Positions 1-11,575 of a DNA stretch of 64,000 nucleotides are shown here, one piece after another; position 1 is the stretch's first letter; every line of letters begins with the position of its first letter. The position numbers were made by a program, and so were the translations under genes. The notes under the pieces are model-generated. The model ran no database searches. It worked only from the letters and a program-made list of their open reading frames with translations, and was not told the origin of the DNA. This DNA is from Tetrastigma voinierianum (taxonomy: Eukaryota > Streptophyta > Magnoliopsida > Vitales > Vitaceae). The stretch spans positions 160,559-224,558 of the forward strand of contig JAEQBH010000902.1 of NCBI GenBank assembly GCA_016808115.1, given 5' to 3'.

Positions 1-1060
1 AGCCACTTCCTATCTCTTCAAGAAACTATTTCTCAATGAGCCTAACACACCACATTGTGACTTCTAGAGGCCCAGATGCCGAACCCTACTTACTAAGTTC
101 AACAAACCATGGGAGTCTCTAAACACCAAAGAGATAGGACACCGTAAATAAAAAAAGAGGATTGCCTGAGCCCCAAAATAAAAAATAAAAAAAGTTTGTG
201 CATAGAACAAGCCAGAGCTCAATGGGGAATCTGGCAGCCCCGAGGCCTTTCAGCCTAATGCCCCGAGCTAACTGCCGGAGTCATTGACCCACTGTCTGCT
301 ACAGGGACAAGATGGAAGTTTCCTACAGCCAGTGGCCCCAGTTTAGCTGAGTGTTCTGGGTGACGCTCGAGGGGAACCGAATGCCCCTGCGCCCTTAACT
401 AATCTCGGTAGGGAGTCACCAACTAATCCCCGCTACACGGACATCTTAGCATAAACTTCATTTGGCACTGCCATATGTGTTATGAGTAAAGTACAAGAAT
501 TGCAAATGGTGCGTTTTATCCTGAAGGATTTTCCACCAGGGCGAGTCAACTCAAGTTTGCGGGTGCCTAACCTAAGTATACGCTGGAGGTCATGTATGCA
601 ACGCACATAAGGTCCTTGGGAAAAGTTATTGAATACCTCGGAGGCTGAGACACTAGTCAACTTCACCGAGTTCAACCTAGTTCTTTCGAAAGTCAAACAC
701 CCTTACGAATCCTATGAGCTTCAAATAAAAAGGCAACGATGTGAGTCGTTCCACCTGATCCTCATTCCACAAGATGCGTGATCATTATCTTCGTGGTTAC
801 CATAAGATGTGTGGTGTGTTCGGGCTTTAGAGTCAGCTCGACGGACAATAGCTAAGCCTGGGGGTGTGATGAGTGGCTGAAATATTCAGTCATACCCGCG
901 TCTGTCTTTTTTATTTTTAAATCCTATCTCATTTAACACGATTTTTGTAGCCCGAGATTCGACAGGGAATCGGGTGTGAATGCAGCGAAAAGGGCGCTTT
1001 GGAAGCATTATGGGAGCAGAAGTGTGGAATAAAGGTGGATGGAACGTCACACTTTCGCCC
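1..1060. other. Unassigned degenerate repeat-like DNA
   Basis: I see no convincing gene here. The longest reading frame (minus strand, 433-696) resembles no family I know. The stretch has mixed composition and ends in a T-rich patch near 905-925. It is probably an old retroelement remnant, since it adjoins broken element A, but no coding motif or LTR boundary supports a specific assignment. Confidence 0.3.
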
Positions 1061-1061
1061 C

Positions 1062-1178
1062 ACGCCGTGACGCCCCATCGCCAGACGCCCCAACATCGAT
1101 GTTGGGTCAACATTTATGGTCAACAGCGCAACGCCAGGACGCCCTAACGCCGCTGACGCCCCAACGCCGCGACGCCGT
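1062..1178. repeat. GC-rich minisatellite based on GACGCCCCAACGCC
   Basis: Degenerate short tandem units of about 9-15 bp built on GACGCCCC and AACGCCG run through this stretch. They are interrupted at about 1092-1128 by a small palindromic piece (ACATCGATGTT). The array is much richer in GC than its flanks and starts and stops abruptly. The open frames across it (for example plus strand 1039-1227) are by-products of the repeat. Confidence 0.6.
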
Positions 1179-1239
1179 ACTTCGAGTTTGCTTCTCAATC
1201 ATTAAAAGCAAAAAGGGGGGACCGTAATTCGGACTGAGA

Positions 1240-2060
1240 TCGAGGAGCCGCATTTAATCCAAAGGTAATTCCGAAATCATAACAAAGAAATAATTTAATT
1301 CGAGTTGAAAGCAATCATTTTGTATTTTTCTTCTTGGATAGAAATAATGATGTTTTATAAATTAAATAATGTGTTCTATAGCCCGCTTATGTTTTAGATT
1401 TATACCTGGGAAGTTGTTGAACTCCGTCACAAAGCCAGATGGATTAAATATTAGTATTTTATATTATTCAGCTTGTTTATAATTTGTTAACGATCCGCTC
1501 TATATCCGTGAATCATTTACATGGTGATGTCCGGCCAACATTAGCACATTTATGTCTTTGGTGACTAGACTCGAGAGATGAGGATACCCAGTGGATCTCG
1601 AGTAGAGCACTTTCTGCTGATTCTTTCGCAGAATAGAGATATTCGATCCCGAGGTGGAAATTAAGGTTAGAAACATTTTAAGCATTCGAGTATCGAGTCA
1701 AGTAGATACACTCAACACTAATTAGCTTAAATAGGTGGATACACTCACAGAGGGTATTTCAGAAGTAAGATCACCTAGCCATTAATAAGTTATAAATAAA
1801 CTAATATGTCATATTCGTGACATAATCCATCGAAAGTGGCAGGGGGAGACATAGCCCTAGTCTCCATTATACAGCAATTCATTAAGCTCGGTTAGTTTAG
1901 TTAAAATTCAGACACTAGTACTCTTTCACACAACACTTATATCCAGATAATATTCAAAATCTAATCTCTTTATTCAACAACACTTATCTCCGTGGATCGA
2001 TATCCGTACCATAGGTACACTATATTACTGGGCTTAATAGATGAACTTTAATACAGGCGC
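1240..2060. other. AT-rich degenerate DNA, possibly an Athila/Tat leader fragment at 1970-2040
   Basis: No gene is visible. At about 1977-2033 the sequence reads CTTATCTCCGTGGATCGATA and then GTACACTATATTACT. This resembles the stretch just before the primer-binding site in many Athila/Tat-type plant elements. That likeness is from memory and weak. The segment directly abuts the 3' end of element A's pol, so it probably marks the break that removed A's 3' LTR. Confidence 0.25.
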
Positions 2061-3400
2061 ATATACACACCACGCTTTCTGCACTATCGTGCCCTACGTA
2101 GCCGCTCTCACTTATGATTCTTCCACGACTTTAACCAAAGGAACCTTACTCCTCAACATGTTCCTTACATCTACACATGCATTGTGTGTTTCCTCATAAG
2201 TCGATTCTCCTTTAGTTGCACTCGGTCGCTTCTCTCAAGACATGTGAAGGATATAGATGGGCCTTAATACTGACATGAATGTGTCATGAATCCTTGATAA
2301 CTCTGGGAGTAACTTCAATCTGTAAGCTACTAGTCCCACCTTGCTCACAATCTCATAGGGTCCTATAAACTGACCGAGATTGCTCTCGCCTCCCAAATCT
2401 CAAACACCCTTCCAAGGGAAATCTTCAAAAAGACCCACACCTATCTCGAATCAAGTCTCTACGACGCTGTTCGTATAACTTCTCTGTCTATCTCTTGTTG
2501 TCTTCAAGTTATCACGAACAACTTTCACTTTCTCTGAAGTGATCTGTACTAATTCGGGGCCTACCATTCTTCTCTCACCAACCTCATCCCAGAACACCGG
2601 AGTTCTACATTTCCTTCAATACAACGCCTCAAATGGAGCCATCTCATACAAATTTCGATACCGTTGTCAGAGCTTAACCCATGTGCCGATATCCCAACCC
2701 CTTGAATTCCATCACACAAGCTCTCGCCAAGATATCCTCTAACATCCGAATGGTCCTTGCCTAACCGCCATCCGCCCGAGGATGAACAGCCATGGTTTAA
2801 ATGAAGGCGAGTACCTAAAGCCGCTACAACCAGGCTAAAACCTCGGGTCTCGAGTCCAAACCATCGAAACCGGAACCCCATGAAGTCTCACTATCTCATC
2901 CATATAAATCGCCACTTTTTCCTGTGAGAATCCTCAACATTAACTACGGAAATGAGCAGCATTTCGCCAATCGATCAACTATCACCCATATAACATCATG
3001 TCGCCTCGAGTCCATGGAAGACCGCTACAAAATCCATAGTGGATCTTCTCTCATTTCCATATTGGAATAGGAGTAATCAGATTCTCCCCACGGCTCGATG
3101 CTCGCCTTCACCGGGGCCGACAAAGTTAGGTACTGGAGACAAAATTTGCGACTTTTTCATCCCATTCCACTAGTAATGTTCTTTCAAAGTCTCAGAGATT
3201 CTTGGTACTAATTGTGGATGCATAGCGTAAGCAGATTTATGCACCCTTCCATAATGTCTCCTGCCCACTCATACCGGCACACATTCTCCTGGGCCCTTTC
3301 ACATCATGCCGTCATCTCTAACGTCCTTCTATCCTCCTTGCTTAATCATCTGTGGATCCTACAATTGCCATGTCCGAATTTGATCCACTAGGAGAGGTCT
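2060..3400 (-). pseudogene. Element A integrase and chromodomain (broken)
   Basis: Read on the minus strand, 3060-2930 gives a frame-broken version of the integrase core (DVIWVIVDRLAK). Positions 2640-2560 give MAPFEALY followed by CRTPVFWDEVGE, the conserved block after the catalytic core. Positions 2400-2250 give LGQFIGPYEIVSKVG and AYRLKLLPELS, the C-terminal SH3-like part. Positions 2200-2085 give LRSKVPLVKVV followed by an RNHK-like stretch, typical of the chromodomain region of Tekay/Del elements. Several frameshifts and stops separate these blocks, so no functional integrase can be made. In the family this enzyme inserts the cDNA and the chromodomain tethers it to chromatin. Confidence 0.8.
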
Positions 3401-3449
3401 AACATGAAATGTAGCTAACAGGGCACCTGAATCCTTAACCTCCAATATC

Positions 3450-4330
3450 ACCCCTAAAGCTCTCAGATCCACCAACAGTGGAAGATAACCTGATCTCATA
3501 TGAGACAAAGAACTCGGGTCATTTACTCAAGGCATCTCCGCTATGACATTGCCTTTCCTGATGGTACTCAATAGTACAAATTTAGTCCTTAATCAACTCA
3601 AGTCATCTTCTTTACCTCAGTTTAACTTCTTTACGGGTGAAAATATATTGAAGACTCTTATGATCCTGTAAAGATCCCGCAAGAACACCCATATAAGTAA
3701 TGTTCCATATCTTCGTGAGCAAACACGACTCGCTGCAGTTCTCCCAAGATCCCGTGAAGGAACACCATATAAGCAGCCTCACCGTCAAGCCAAATCAAAA
3801 TCAAGCCAACTTCTGGCATAACCGCCGCCTCCCTTGCTGGGTCCGGGAACCCAATCCGTGCTCAATGTTCCTCGGCTACCTGAATACACTAGGATATCAT
3901 CGATAAAGACTATGACAAACCTATCCAAATACGATTGGAATACCCGGTTCATCAAATCCATAAACTCACGGCATTAAATAAAACCAAACCGCATCACCGT
4001 AAACTCATAATGCTCGTGAGCGCGGTCCTCAATGCGCCTTAGGAACATCACCCTCCTGCACCCTCAATTGATGATACCCCGACCTCAAATCTATCTTGGA
4101 GTACACACGGGACCCTTGGAGCTGATCGAATAACTGATTGATCCTAGGGAGTGGATACCGGACATGATGGTAACTTCGGTTCGCCGCCTGCAATATATAC
4201 ACAACAAGAACTCCCATCTTTATTTTCTCATGAAGAGAACTGAGCTCCCTATGGAGATAGTCAAACCAATAAATCCCTTTACTCAACAACTCTAACTGAG
4301 TCTTAAGCTCCTCAACTCGTAGGAAGCCAT
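3450..4330 (-). pseudogene. Element A reverse transcriptase and RNase H (broken)
   Basis: The minus-strand frame 4289-4029 contains YPLPRINQLFDQLQGSRVYS followed by KIDLRSGYHQLRV, the fingers/palm region of Ty3/gypsy reverse transcriptase. Further on, 3970-3890 reads FMDLMNRVFQSYLDRF and then VIVFIDDILVYS, the catalytic box with its two adjacent aspartates. A frame change lies between the blocks at about 4030. RNase H would follow from about 3800 to 3450 but is too decayed for me to place its catalytic residues. The enzyme copies element RNA into DNA in cytoplasmic particles. This copy is inactive. Confidence 0.82.
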
Positions 4331-4331
4331 C

Positions 4332-4720
4332 CTATAAGGAGGAAATGGAAACGGGCTTAGTCCTCGGGATCAAATCATTGGTAAACTCCACCTCTCTATC
4401 TGGAGGTAATCCTGCAATATCATCTGGGAATACATCCGGGAACTCTCTAACAACTGGAATCTTATCCATTAGAGTCCCCTCCTTCCTTGTCTCCACCACA
4501 TAATCCAGATAACCTTGACAACCCTTACGCAAAGATTCCGCGCTCACCATGGCTGAGATCATACTGAAGCTAACCCCCTTCGCTGTATTCCGTTAACTTA
4601 CCTTCCACTTTCTTTAGGCCTATGCAACTTTACTTTTTATAACAATCCAATGTGGCCTCATGGCGACAGCCAATCCATGTCGAACTCGCGATTAAAATCC
4701 CTTCATATCTCGTGGCCACA
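4332..4720 (-). pseudogene. Element A protease C-terminus and protease-RT linker (broken)
   Basis: The minus frame 4562-4332 encodes VVREFPDVFPDDIAGLPPDR and then EVEFTNDLIPRTKPVSI, the conserved linker between retropepsin and reverse transcriptase in Tekay/Del elements. Just upstream, 4690-4640 gives a broken MDWLSP motif from the end of the retropepsin domain (normally GMDWL). The catalytic DSGA-type motif is not readable. The stretch between gag and this block is shorter than usual, so the Gag zinc knuckle and much of the protease seem to be deleted. Confidence 0.75.
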
Positions 4721-4739
4721 AGATCCACTAGGGAACTCC

Positions 4740-5260
4740 CGCCCCCAATTCAGAACTTTACTATCTGAATTATTCGTTTGAGAATAACGGATCTCCTGTT
4801 GGAATGGAAACTCTCATACGACCCCCTAATGGCTGGGTCTCTGGATCGCCACTACCGTTATATGGCTTGGCGCCTAACTTCTATGCTATCTTTATAGACC
4901 TCTTAGGCTCTTTAGGAACCTCTCGGGGTGGCGGCAGAGGTGGCTGAGGCTACAGCTGCTGACGAGTCGCTATAGCTACTATATGAGCAATCTGTGCCAC
5001 CTGCTCTATAGTAAACCATCTTGGAACTGGAGCTCCCTCTAGTGGCTAAGATGGTCCAGCCTGACCTGCCGCTGGAGGCTAATTCATGGAGGCGGTGTTA
5101 GAACCAACTGTGTGCTCAACTCTCTCAAGTACTCATGACGCCTCAAAGCCTCCTTCGTATGGTCGCTTTCCTGGGACGACCTCGACGTCCCTCCGCCCGA
5201 TAGTGCTTTATTTGCGAAAATCAACTGTTTAATACTTTGAAACACTTAATATGTATGTAC
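4740..5260 (-). pseudogene. Element A gag (broken)
   Basis: On the minus strand, 5040-4790 translates with few interruptions to TIEQVAQIAHIVAIATRQQL, then PPLPPPREVPKEPKRSIKIA and LGAKPYNGSGDPETQP. This is the N-terminal half of a Tekay-type Gag, just before the capsid-like retrotrans_gag domain. Positions 5210-5100 give an arginine-rich start region with frameshifts. The retrotrans_gag core (the WW-containing segment) is missing, and the frame meets stops after 4780. Confidence 0.65.
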
Positions 5261-5343
5261 TTTGAGTTTGAAAATGCATGGTTTCCAGTAGTGTAAAATA
5301 GTGTATACGAAAACTACGATGCTTAATAACACAGGTTTCCTAA

Positions 5344-5362
5344 GACCCTGCTCTGATAGCAA
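5344..5362 (-). other. Element A primer-binding site (tRNA-iMet type)
   Basis: The minus strand reads TTGCTATCAGAGCAGGGTC, close to the standard plant iMet site TGGTATCAGAGC with one mismatch in the core. It lies about 40 bp inside the LTR edge at 5403 rather than immediately next to it. This supports the minus orientation of element A and the identity of the 5' LTR. Confidence 0.6.
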
Positions 5363-5402
5363 CTTGCGTTGGTATCATATCCCCTCAAGCCTTAGGTTAT
5401 TG

Positions 5403-6753
5403 TGTGACGCCCCAACCGGTGTCCGCTTACTTCACCACAACCCGCTGAATATTCTCTGAGAATGCTCCGTGACTCCGACATCTCTATGAAATGTGGCGTA
5501 GCTCCCTTGAATGAGAGCTCTACCCAAATACATCACCCGTCCCAATCAATATTCAAAGATACACATTGAGATTCCAGCCTCTGGGCTCCATACTACAATA
5601 CTCATCATCAATGTAAACCAACTATATCCAATAGTTCCAAGAGTCAAAAGTTTATTTCATACAACATATTAAAATTCTAAAATCTCTACTGGCTACGAAT
5701 ACATAATGATAGTTAAGCCACAACCCGATTTCTTCCTCAAACTCGCCTATGATTGAGCCGTCTCCTCGACGTCCCGCACCGAAAATATGTTCCTCACGGC
5801 GCTGAAAGCACAAGCCACAGTTGGACCACCCTAAATTCCAGCTACTCTCCACCTAAGTGCATATGCAATGCTCCAAAGTAAACACACATTCAAGTAAATG
5901 CATGATCCTACTTCAATGTCTACCTGAACAACTCATACCCCGAGTCCTTACTGACTCCCTCACACTTGCCTAAGCCATGTATGAGAATCATTATTTTTCA
6001 AAACAAATATGTTGTTTTTAATAGTGGACTACCCTCCGATATTAGTAGTCGGACCGACTCCATGTTATATTTAGTGACTACTCCTCCGATGTATATCAAT
6101 GTATCGACTCGACGATCGATATTTTATAATACTAATCCATGTTTATCAATTAGGCTCTAATTCGACGATTGATATTTTATAGTGGACTACTCCCATGTTT
6201 ATCAAATTAGGCCGACTCGACGATTGATATTTTATATGGACTACCGATAATTATTTAGTCGCTCCGAAACTATTCTTCGAGGAATCACCTCATGCACTCA
6301 CTCCTATTGTTCTAGGGTGCCCCAGTTCATATGGAATGCATGAGGCCAATTCCATTACAATTCTATAACACATGCAAATATATATTCACATAATTTAAAT
6401 CACACAAACATGTTATGTAATTTCACATTCCTTTACACCAAAAATCAGCTCACTCGGGGCTATGATCAAACACGAGCAATCTGGGATTTGAATTACTCCA
6501 ACCAAGCACATTTTCACAAAATATTTTAGAACACTATTCCTATGAACAGTGAAACCCCAGTTAGTGTTCCCGACAATCACAATCACCTGGTCACTTTAGA
6601 ACCTCAATTTAACGGGCCATTTTTGGCCTTATGCACATCACAACACAATCCATGGCATAAATTTTCAATTAATCACCCAAACAAATTTCATAAACTCGCA
6701 TGAGCCGTCTTTGACTCCCCTAAAATTTCACACCTGGTCCCAAGTTTTGGGAC
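5403..6753 (-). repeat. Element A 5' LTR, left part
   Basis: It begins TGTGACGCCCC, the reverse complement of the GGGGCGTCACA end seen in the other LTRs, and aligns by eye with the minus-strand LTR at 45851-47840. Positions 6025-6260 hold an internal array of short units (ACTCCTCCGATGTATATCAA and variants). The LTR is cut at 6753 by element B and resumes at 29305. Confidence 0.85.
6749..6753. repeat. TSD GGGAC, left copy (element B)
   Basis: GGGAC directly precedes the TG of element B's 5' LTR and is repeated at 29300-29304 directly after its terminal CA. The flanking LTR sequence is continuous across the insertion. Confidence 0.9.
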
Positions 6754-9700
6754 TGTAGACCCTCAATTATGCCCCTCAACACTTGCATTTTTCCTATAGG
6801 TGTCACACACCCATCGCCTCATATAACACCACAGGCCCTTTTAGGCTTAGTCCGGTCTCCGAGCCTCGTGGGCTTGTATGTGGTCCGGCTGAGTGCGATG
6901 CAGTTCACTCTTAGAGTGTCATCATGGCTTATTTTTTTAGTTATTGGCATTGTGCTATAGGGAGCAAGTGGGGCCCACCCGAGGTTTTAGCTCAATCAAA
7001 GTTTATTAGAGTATGTCAAATTCAGAGCACTTGAGCTTGTTTCGATCATATCTCCTTTGTCCAAACTCAGAATCGTTCACGGTTTATTTTGTTGGAATCC
7101 TTATTCTCCAAAGAGGTTTTTATTAAAAATTCATAATTTTTGTCAACCGTTTGACTAATCGGTTTGACTGGTTCATCATGGCAATACGTATACAACACTC
7201 AAGTTGGGGTGATTTGGTGAGCACTCCTCCTTGTTTCGATCATATCTCTCATCCGATTCTGGAATGGTGCACCGCTTTTGTTGGTCTCCTTATCTGTGAA
7301 CATTATATCAAAATTTCATAATTTTTCCCCAACCGGATGGACTGTTGAATCTGTTCAATCAAGGTAGGGGGCCAGCTGTGGAGCGCCGTAGGATTTTGAG
7401 CCCAAATCCTATATGGCTCGAGCCCATAAGCTCCAAATTGACCATGGGTATTGTGGGTCCATTTTGGGCCTGGCTGTTGAGAGAGCAGCCCACCATGAAT
7501 CCATATGGATACTTGGTGGTGAAGCAAGCTGAAAACTTAAGATATTCAGCTTGCATGGAAAATGAGGAGAGAAGTTAATGGGGAAGCTGTTTCCAAGACT
7601 GATTAGACTCTTTTCAAAGCTTGAAGGTGGAAAAAACCAGGTAGGCCCAGCTGGAGGTGGGGAATCGCATAAAAGGAGAGAGATCAAAGTGAAGGACTCA
7701 AGGGACACTTTTTCGCTCAAACACACGCGATCGATTCGCTTGATGCTTAGTTTGTTTCTTTTCTGCGTTTTGTGGAAGAGATAAGAAATAGACCCTGGCT
7801 CCACTCTATTCTTTAAGAGACATTCTGATAAATTTGAGGTTTCTCCTCAACCATTTGAGCCGGTTTTCACGCTCATACGTGAAAGCCGGTTCAACAGTTT
7901 CTGCTGGGCAGTTTGGGTAGTTTGGTTTATTTTGTTGGTTCTCACTCATCCGAGCTGAGAATCGATCACCGTTTGTTTTGTTAGATTCCTGACTCTTTTA
8001 GGAAGGTTCTGGAAAATTTTGAGAGCATCTCGTAACGATATGGACTGGTTGCAAAACCAGATCAGTCGGTTCATTTAGGTTAGGTTTGCAGGAAAGGCAG
8101 TTTTGGGTAGTTTGGTTGGTTTTGTTTGGTTCTCACTCATCCGAGCTGAGAATCGATCACCGTTTGTTTTGTTAGATTCCTGACTCTTTTATAAAGGTTA
8201 TGGAAAATTTTGAGAACCTCTCTCAACGAGATGGACTGGTTGGAAAACCAGATCAGTCAAGCCTCATTTAGGCTAGGCTTGCAGGAAGGCAGCTTGGTAG
8301 TTTGTTGGTTTTGCTGGTTCCTCACCATCCTAGCTGAGAATCGATCACCGTTTATTTTTTTAGATTCCTGACTCTTGTAGGAAGGTTATGGAAAGTTTTG
8401 AGAGCCTCTCTCAACGATATGGACTGGTTGGGAAACCAGATCAGTCGGTTCATTTAGGTTAGGTTTGCAGGAAAGGCAGTTTGCGTAGTTTAGTTGGTTT
8501 TGGTTGGTTCTCACTCATCCGAGCTGAGAATTGATCACCGTTTGTTTTGTTAGATTTATAACTCTTTTAGAAAAATTATGGAAAATTTTGAGAGCCTCTC
8601 TCAACGATATGGACTGGTTGGAAAACCAGATCACCGGTTCACGAGTTAGGCTTGCAGAAAAGGCAGTTTGGTGGTAGTTTGGTTGAGTGTTTTGGTTGGT
8701 TCTCACCATCCGGAGCCGAGAACTGATAAACTCGTTTGTTTTGTTAGATTGCTGACTCTTTTAGGAAGGTTCTGGAAAATTTTGAGACCCTCTCTCAACA
8801 AGATGGACTGGTTGGAAAACCAGATCAGTCGGTTCATTTAGGTTAGGTTTGCAGGAAAGGCAGTTTGGGTAGTTTGGCTGGTTTTGGTTGGTTCTCACTC
8901 ATCCGAGCTGAGAATTGATCACCGTTTGTTTTGTTAGATTCCTGACTCTTTTAGGAAGGTTATGGAAAATTTTGATAGCCTCTCTCAACGCGATGGACTG
9001 GTTGGGAAACCAGATCAGTTGGTTCATTAGGTTAGGTTTGCAGGAAGGGCAGTTTGGGTAGTGCAGTTGGTTTTGGTTGGTTCTTACTCATACGAGCTGA
9101 GAATCGATCACCGTTTGTTGTGCTAGATTCCTGAATTTGTAAGGATGGTTCTGAAAGTTTTTTGAAATCTTTTCTCAAACGTCTGGACTGGTTCGGAAAC
9201 CGAACCAGCCAGTTCATTAGGTTCGGTTTGTTGGAATGGCGCTTAGTTTATGCTATTTTGTGCTGGATTTGAAAGTCATCATTCTGAGCTCCGAATTGCA
9301 CTCTGGTTTGTCTTTGAATTCCTGACTTTGTAAGGATGGTTCTGAAATTTTTTAAATTTTTTCAAAACCGTTTGACTAGTTGGGAAACGGAACCAGCTTG
9401 CCTATTAGGTTCGGTTTGTCGAATGATGGGCTTGGGTACTTTTCGTTTGCTGTTCTTGGTCATTCGAAATCGGAATCGCATTCCTTTTGTTTTGTTGGAT
9501 TCCCGACTCTGTGAGGAATTTTCTGACAAAGGTTCAGAATTTTTCTCAATCGTTTGGACTTGTTGAGAACCGATTCAAATGGCCAGGCAGATGTACCTCA
9601 TGGGCAGCCCCTATTTTATCATGTTTCACCCGAATCTATCATGGCGTGTTTAGTTGCCCCGTGAAACCCGTAGGCTGCCTTTAGGTCTGAGTTCAGTTTT

Positions 9701-10596
9701 GGCTCAACAAAGTGAGGTAGTGGGCAATGTGGATTGGTATGTATGGTTTGGTTTGTGGGATTTTAAAGGAATGTGTGCTAAAGTAAGAAACCACTTACCT
9801 CTTTGTACCGCTTCCTTTCTTTTGGTATGGATCCAATATTTGGTTTTTTAAATGCATGATGTATGATGTATTATTTTGCCATATCTATTCCTACTATGCA
9901 TGGCTAGGACCCTGCACATGCTTAGGCGTTGGCATTTGTATTCATATGCTGACATGGTGTCTGATTACATTTAAAGTATGCATCTGAGCCTCGACCGACC
10001 TCTTATGCAAACGCTTGGCTAGGGACCACGTGTATGTACTTTAATATTGAGTAATGAATTTCACATGGATGCTTTGTGTTTGGGTGTCATGCATGCTTGT
10101 TTATGTTTGTCAAGAACTCGATGTAAATAGATGGTCGTGACCACGGTGTACACGCGACTGGGCCTTTGGTTGGAGTGTTTTTACATGCTAGATACCAATT
10201 AGGGCTTGGTCTCGATCTGTTGTATGTTTAGCCTAAGAGACCATCTGATCCGTGACCCATATGTCTACATTCCCACCACTAGTATGACCGAGTCTCGGCT
10301 GCAGGGGTGCTACCTCATATGAGGTACCTTCCCATAGGTAATCCGACCCCTAATCTTAAATCTTAGTTTTCGTAAACCCGCTTTTTCCATACTAGAGTCA
10401 TTGGGGTTTTTGTCTTTTACTTGGTTTTCCCTTTAGTAAAATACCAACAAAGTAGTGGCGACCGAAAGAAAAACTCGTCCTCCCCAGGATGGATTTTCCA
10501 AAACTTAAAAATCAACCCACATTTTCTTTTCATTTTTTACTACTTTTCCTTCCATTTAAAAGCGAGTCGTTCACCTCGTGATCGGTAGGGTCCCCA
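6754..10596 (+). repeat. Element B 5' LTR (3,843 bp)
   Basis: It begins TGTAGACCCTCAATT and ends AGGGTCCCCA. It aligns with 26340-29299 along its length: for example, the shared block TTGGCATTGTGCTATAGGGA occurs at 6943 and again near 26536. It is about 880 bp longer than the 3' LTR, almost wholly because of extra copies of an internal 190-bp repeat. Open frames inside it (for example 7345-7578, 7578-7784 and 9336-9566) match no protein and are chance frames. Confidence 0.85.
7890..9430 (+). repeat. Tandem array of ~190-bp units within element B 5' LTR
   Basis: About eight units recur at roughly 190-bp spacing (starts near 7905, 8100, 8285, 8475, 8665, 8865, 9050 and a diverged one near 9235). 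Each contains TCATCCGAGCTGAGAATCGA, ATCACCGTTTGTTTTGTTAG, ACTCTTTTAGGAAGGTT, GGACTGGTTGGAAAACCAGA and TAGGTTAGGTTTGCAGGAAA. The last two units are the most diverged. The 3' LTR has only about three to four diverged units (27500-28190). Confidence 0.85.
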
Positions 10597-10599
10597 AAC

Positions 10600-10618
10600 T
10601 GGCGACCTAATCGGGGGA
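10600..10618 (+). other. Element B probable primer-binding site
   Basis: TGGCGACCTAATCGGGGGA begins 3 bp after the LTR end. Its position and the TGGCGAC start suit a tRNA-primed element of the Tat/Ogre group. I cannot name the tRNA with confidence. Confidence 0.45.
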
Positions 10619-10619
10619 C

Positions 10620-11575
10620 CTAACTGCACTGTTTCATAAGAGATCAAACTTGAACTTGAAACTAGGGTCTAATAAGCACATGGTTCTTCGATCGGTGAAG
10701 CTCTAGGCCACATAGATAATTGATGATCATACACTTGAATTGGTATTTGGCCTACATTTGTGATTTGTTTATGTCAGGTTCACTTTTGGATTATACGCTT
10801 TCAATATTGGATCTAAGCTTAGCTATGATATTTGGAATTAGCTAGAGGATCATATCAGGTAAATATTGTGATAGGGTTCATGTTTCATAAGATGACAAAT
10901 TGTTGCATGACTACCCTTTCTTGCATGACTGCTTGATTTGTTTGTGTTTGTGGGGCATGGTTATATCCCCTTGTTTTTGAATCACTAGTCTTGGTCGATT
11001 ATTCCTCATTTATTGCTCGAGTTGCTTCGGGAGTCATTCCAACTCGTTTGCCTCGACCAAGTTGTGGGGTTTGGAATGGTCTAGCATATAAGGGCCATAT
11101 CGATGCATGGGAGCACTATGGAGTTGACTCGATGTCCGAAAGCAATGAAGACCTCGCATAGCCCTAAGCCAGATTTCATGGATTCTTGCTCGCTAGTGTG
11201 TCTCGATTGTTGATTGATTATTGATTAGATCTCGTGTCAGGTATCCGTGGTACTTGGCCATATAGCCTTAGACTTGCTCTTCTCTTGTTAGCTTCGAGCC
11301 ATCTTACCCCTAAGGTATTACCATGTCGTAATCTCTCTCGCATGTGGAGCCATTTATCGATTAGATGTTAACATCACATGTCACTCATTCTTAGAGGATT
11401 TCATCAGGATTGCATAACGATTGATTTGATTGATAGTCACCGACCCATGCCCTCTTTACTTCTTTCCGTGATTATTGATTAAGAGCGACCGTCTCCCGAG
11501 CTTGGATTCGATCGGAGGTGGACTTGTTAGAGATTCGGGATTCACACACCAAGAACAGTACATCAAATCATAGAT
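10620..11575 (+). other. Element B leader, no gene seen
   Basis: This is the stretch between primer site and gag. It has no long open frame and no recognisable motif. Long untranslated leaders are usual for this group of elements. Confidence 0.5.

Noticed and set aside
5344..5362. tRNA gene fragment
   Set aside because: It is only an iMet-complementary primer-binding site, with no cloverleaf sequence around it.
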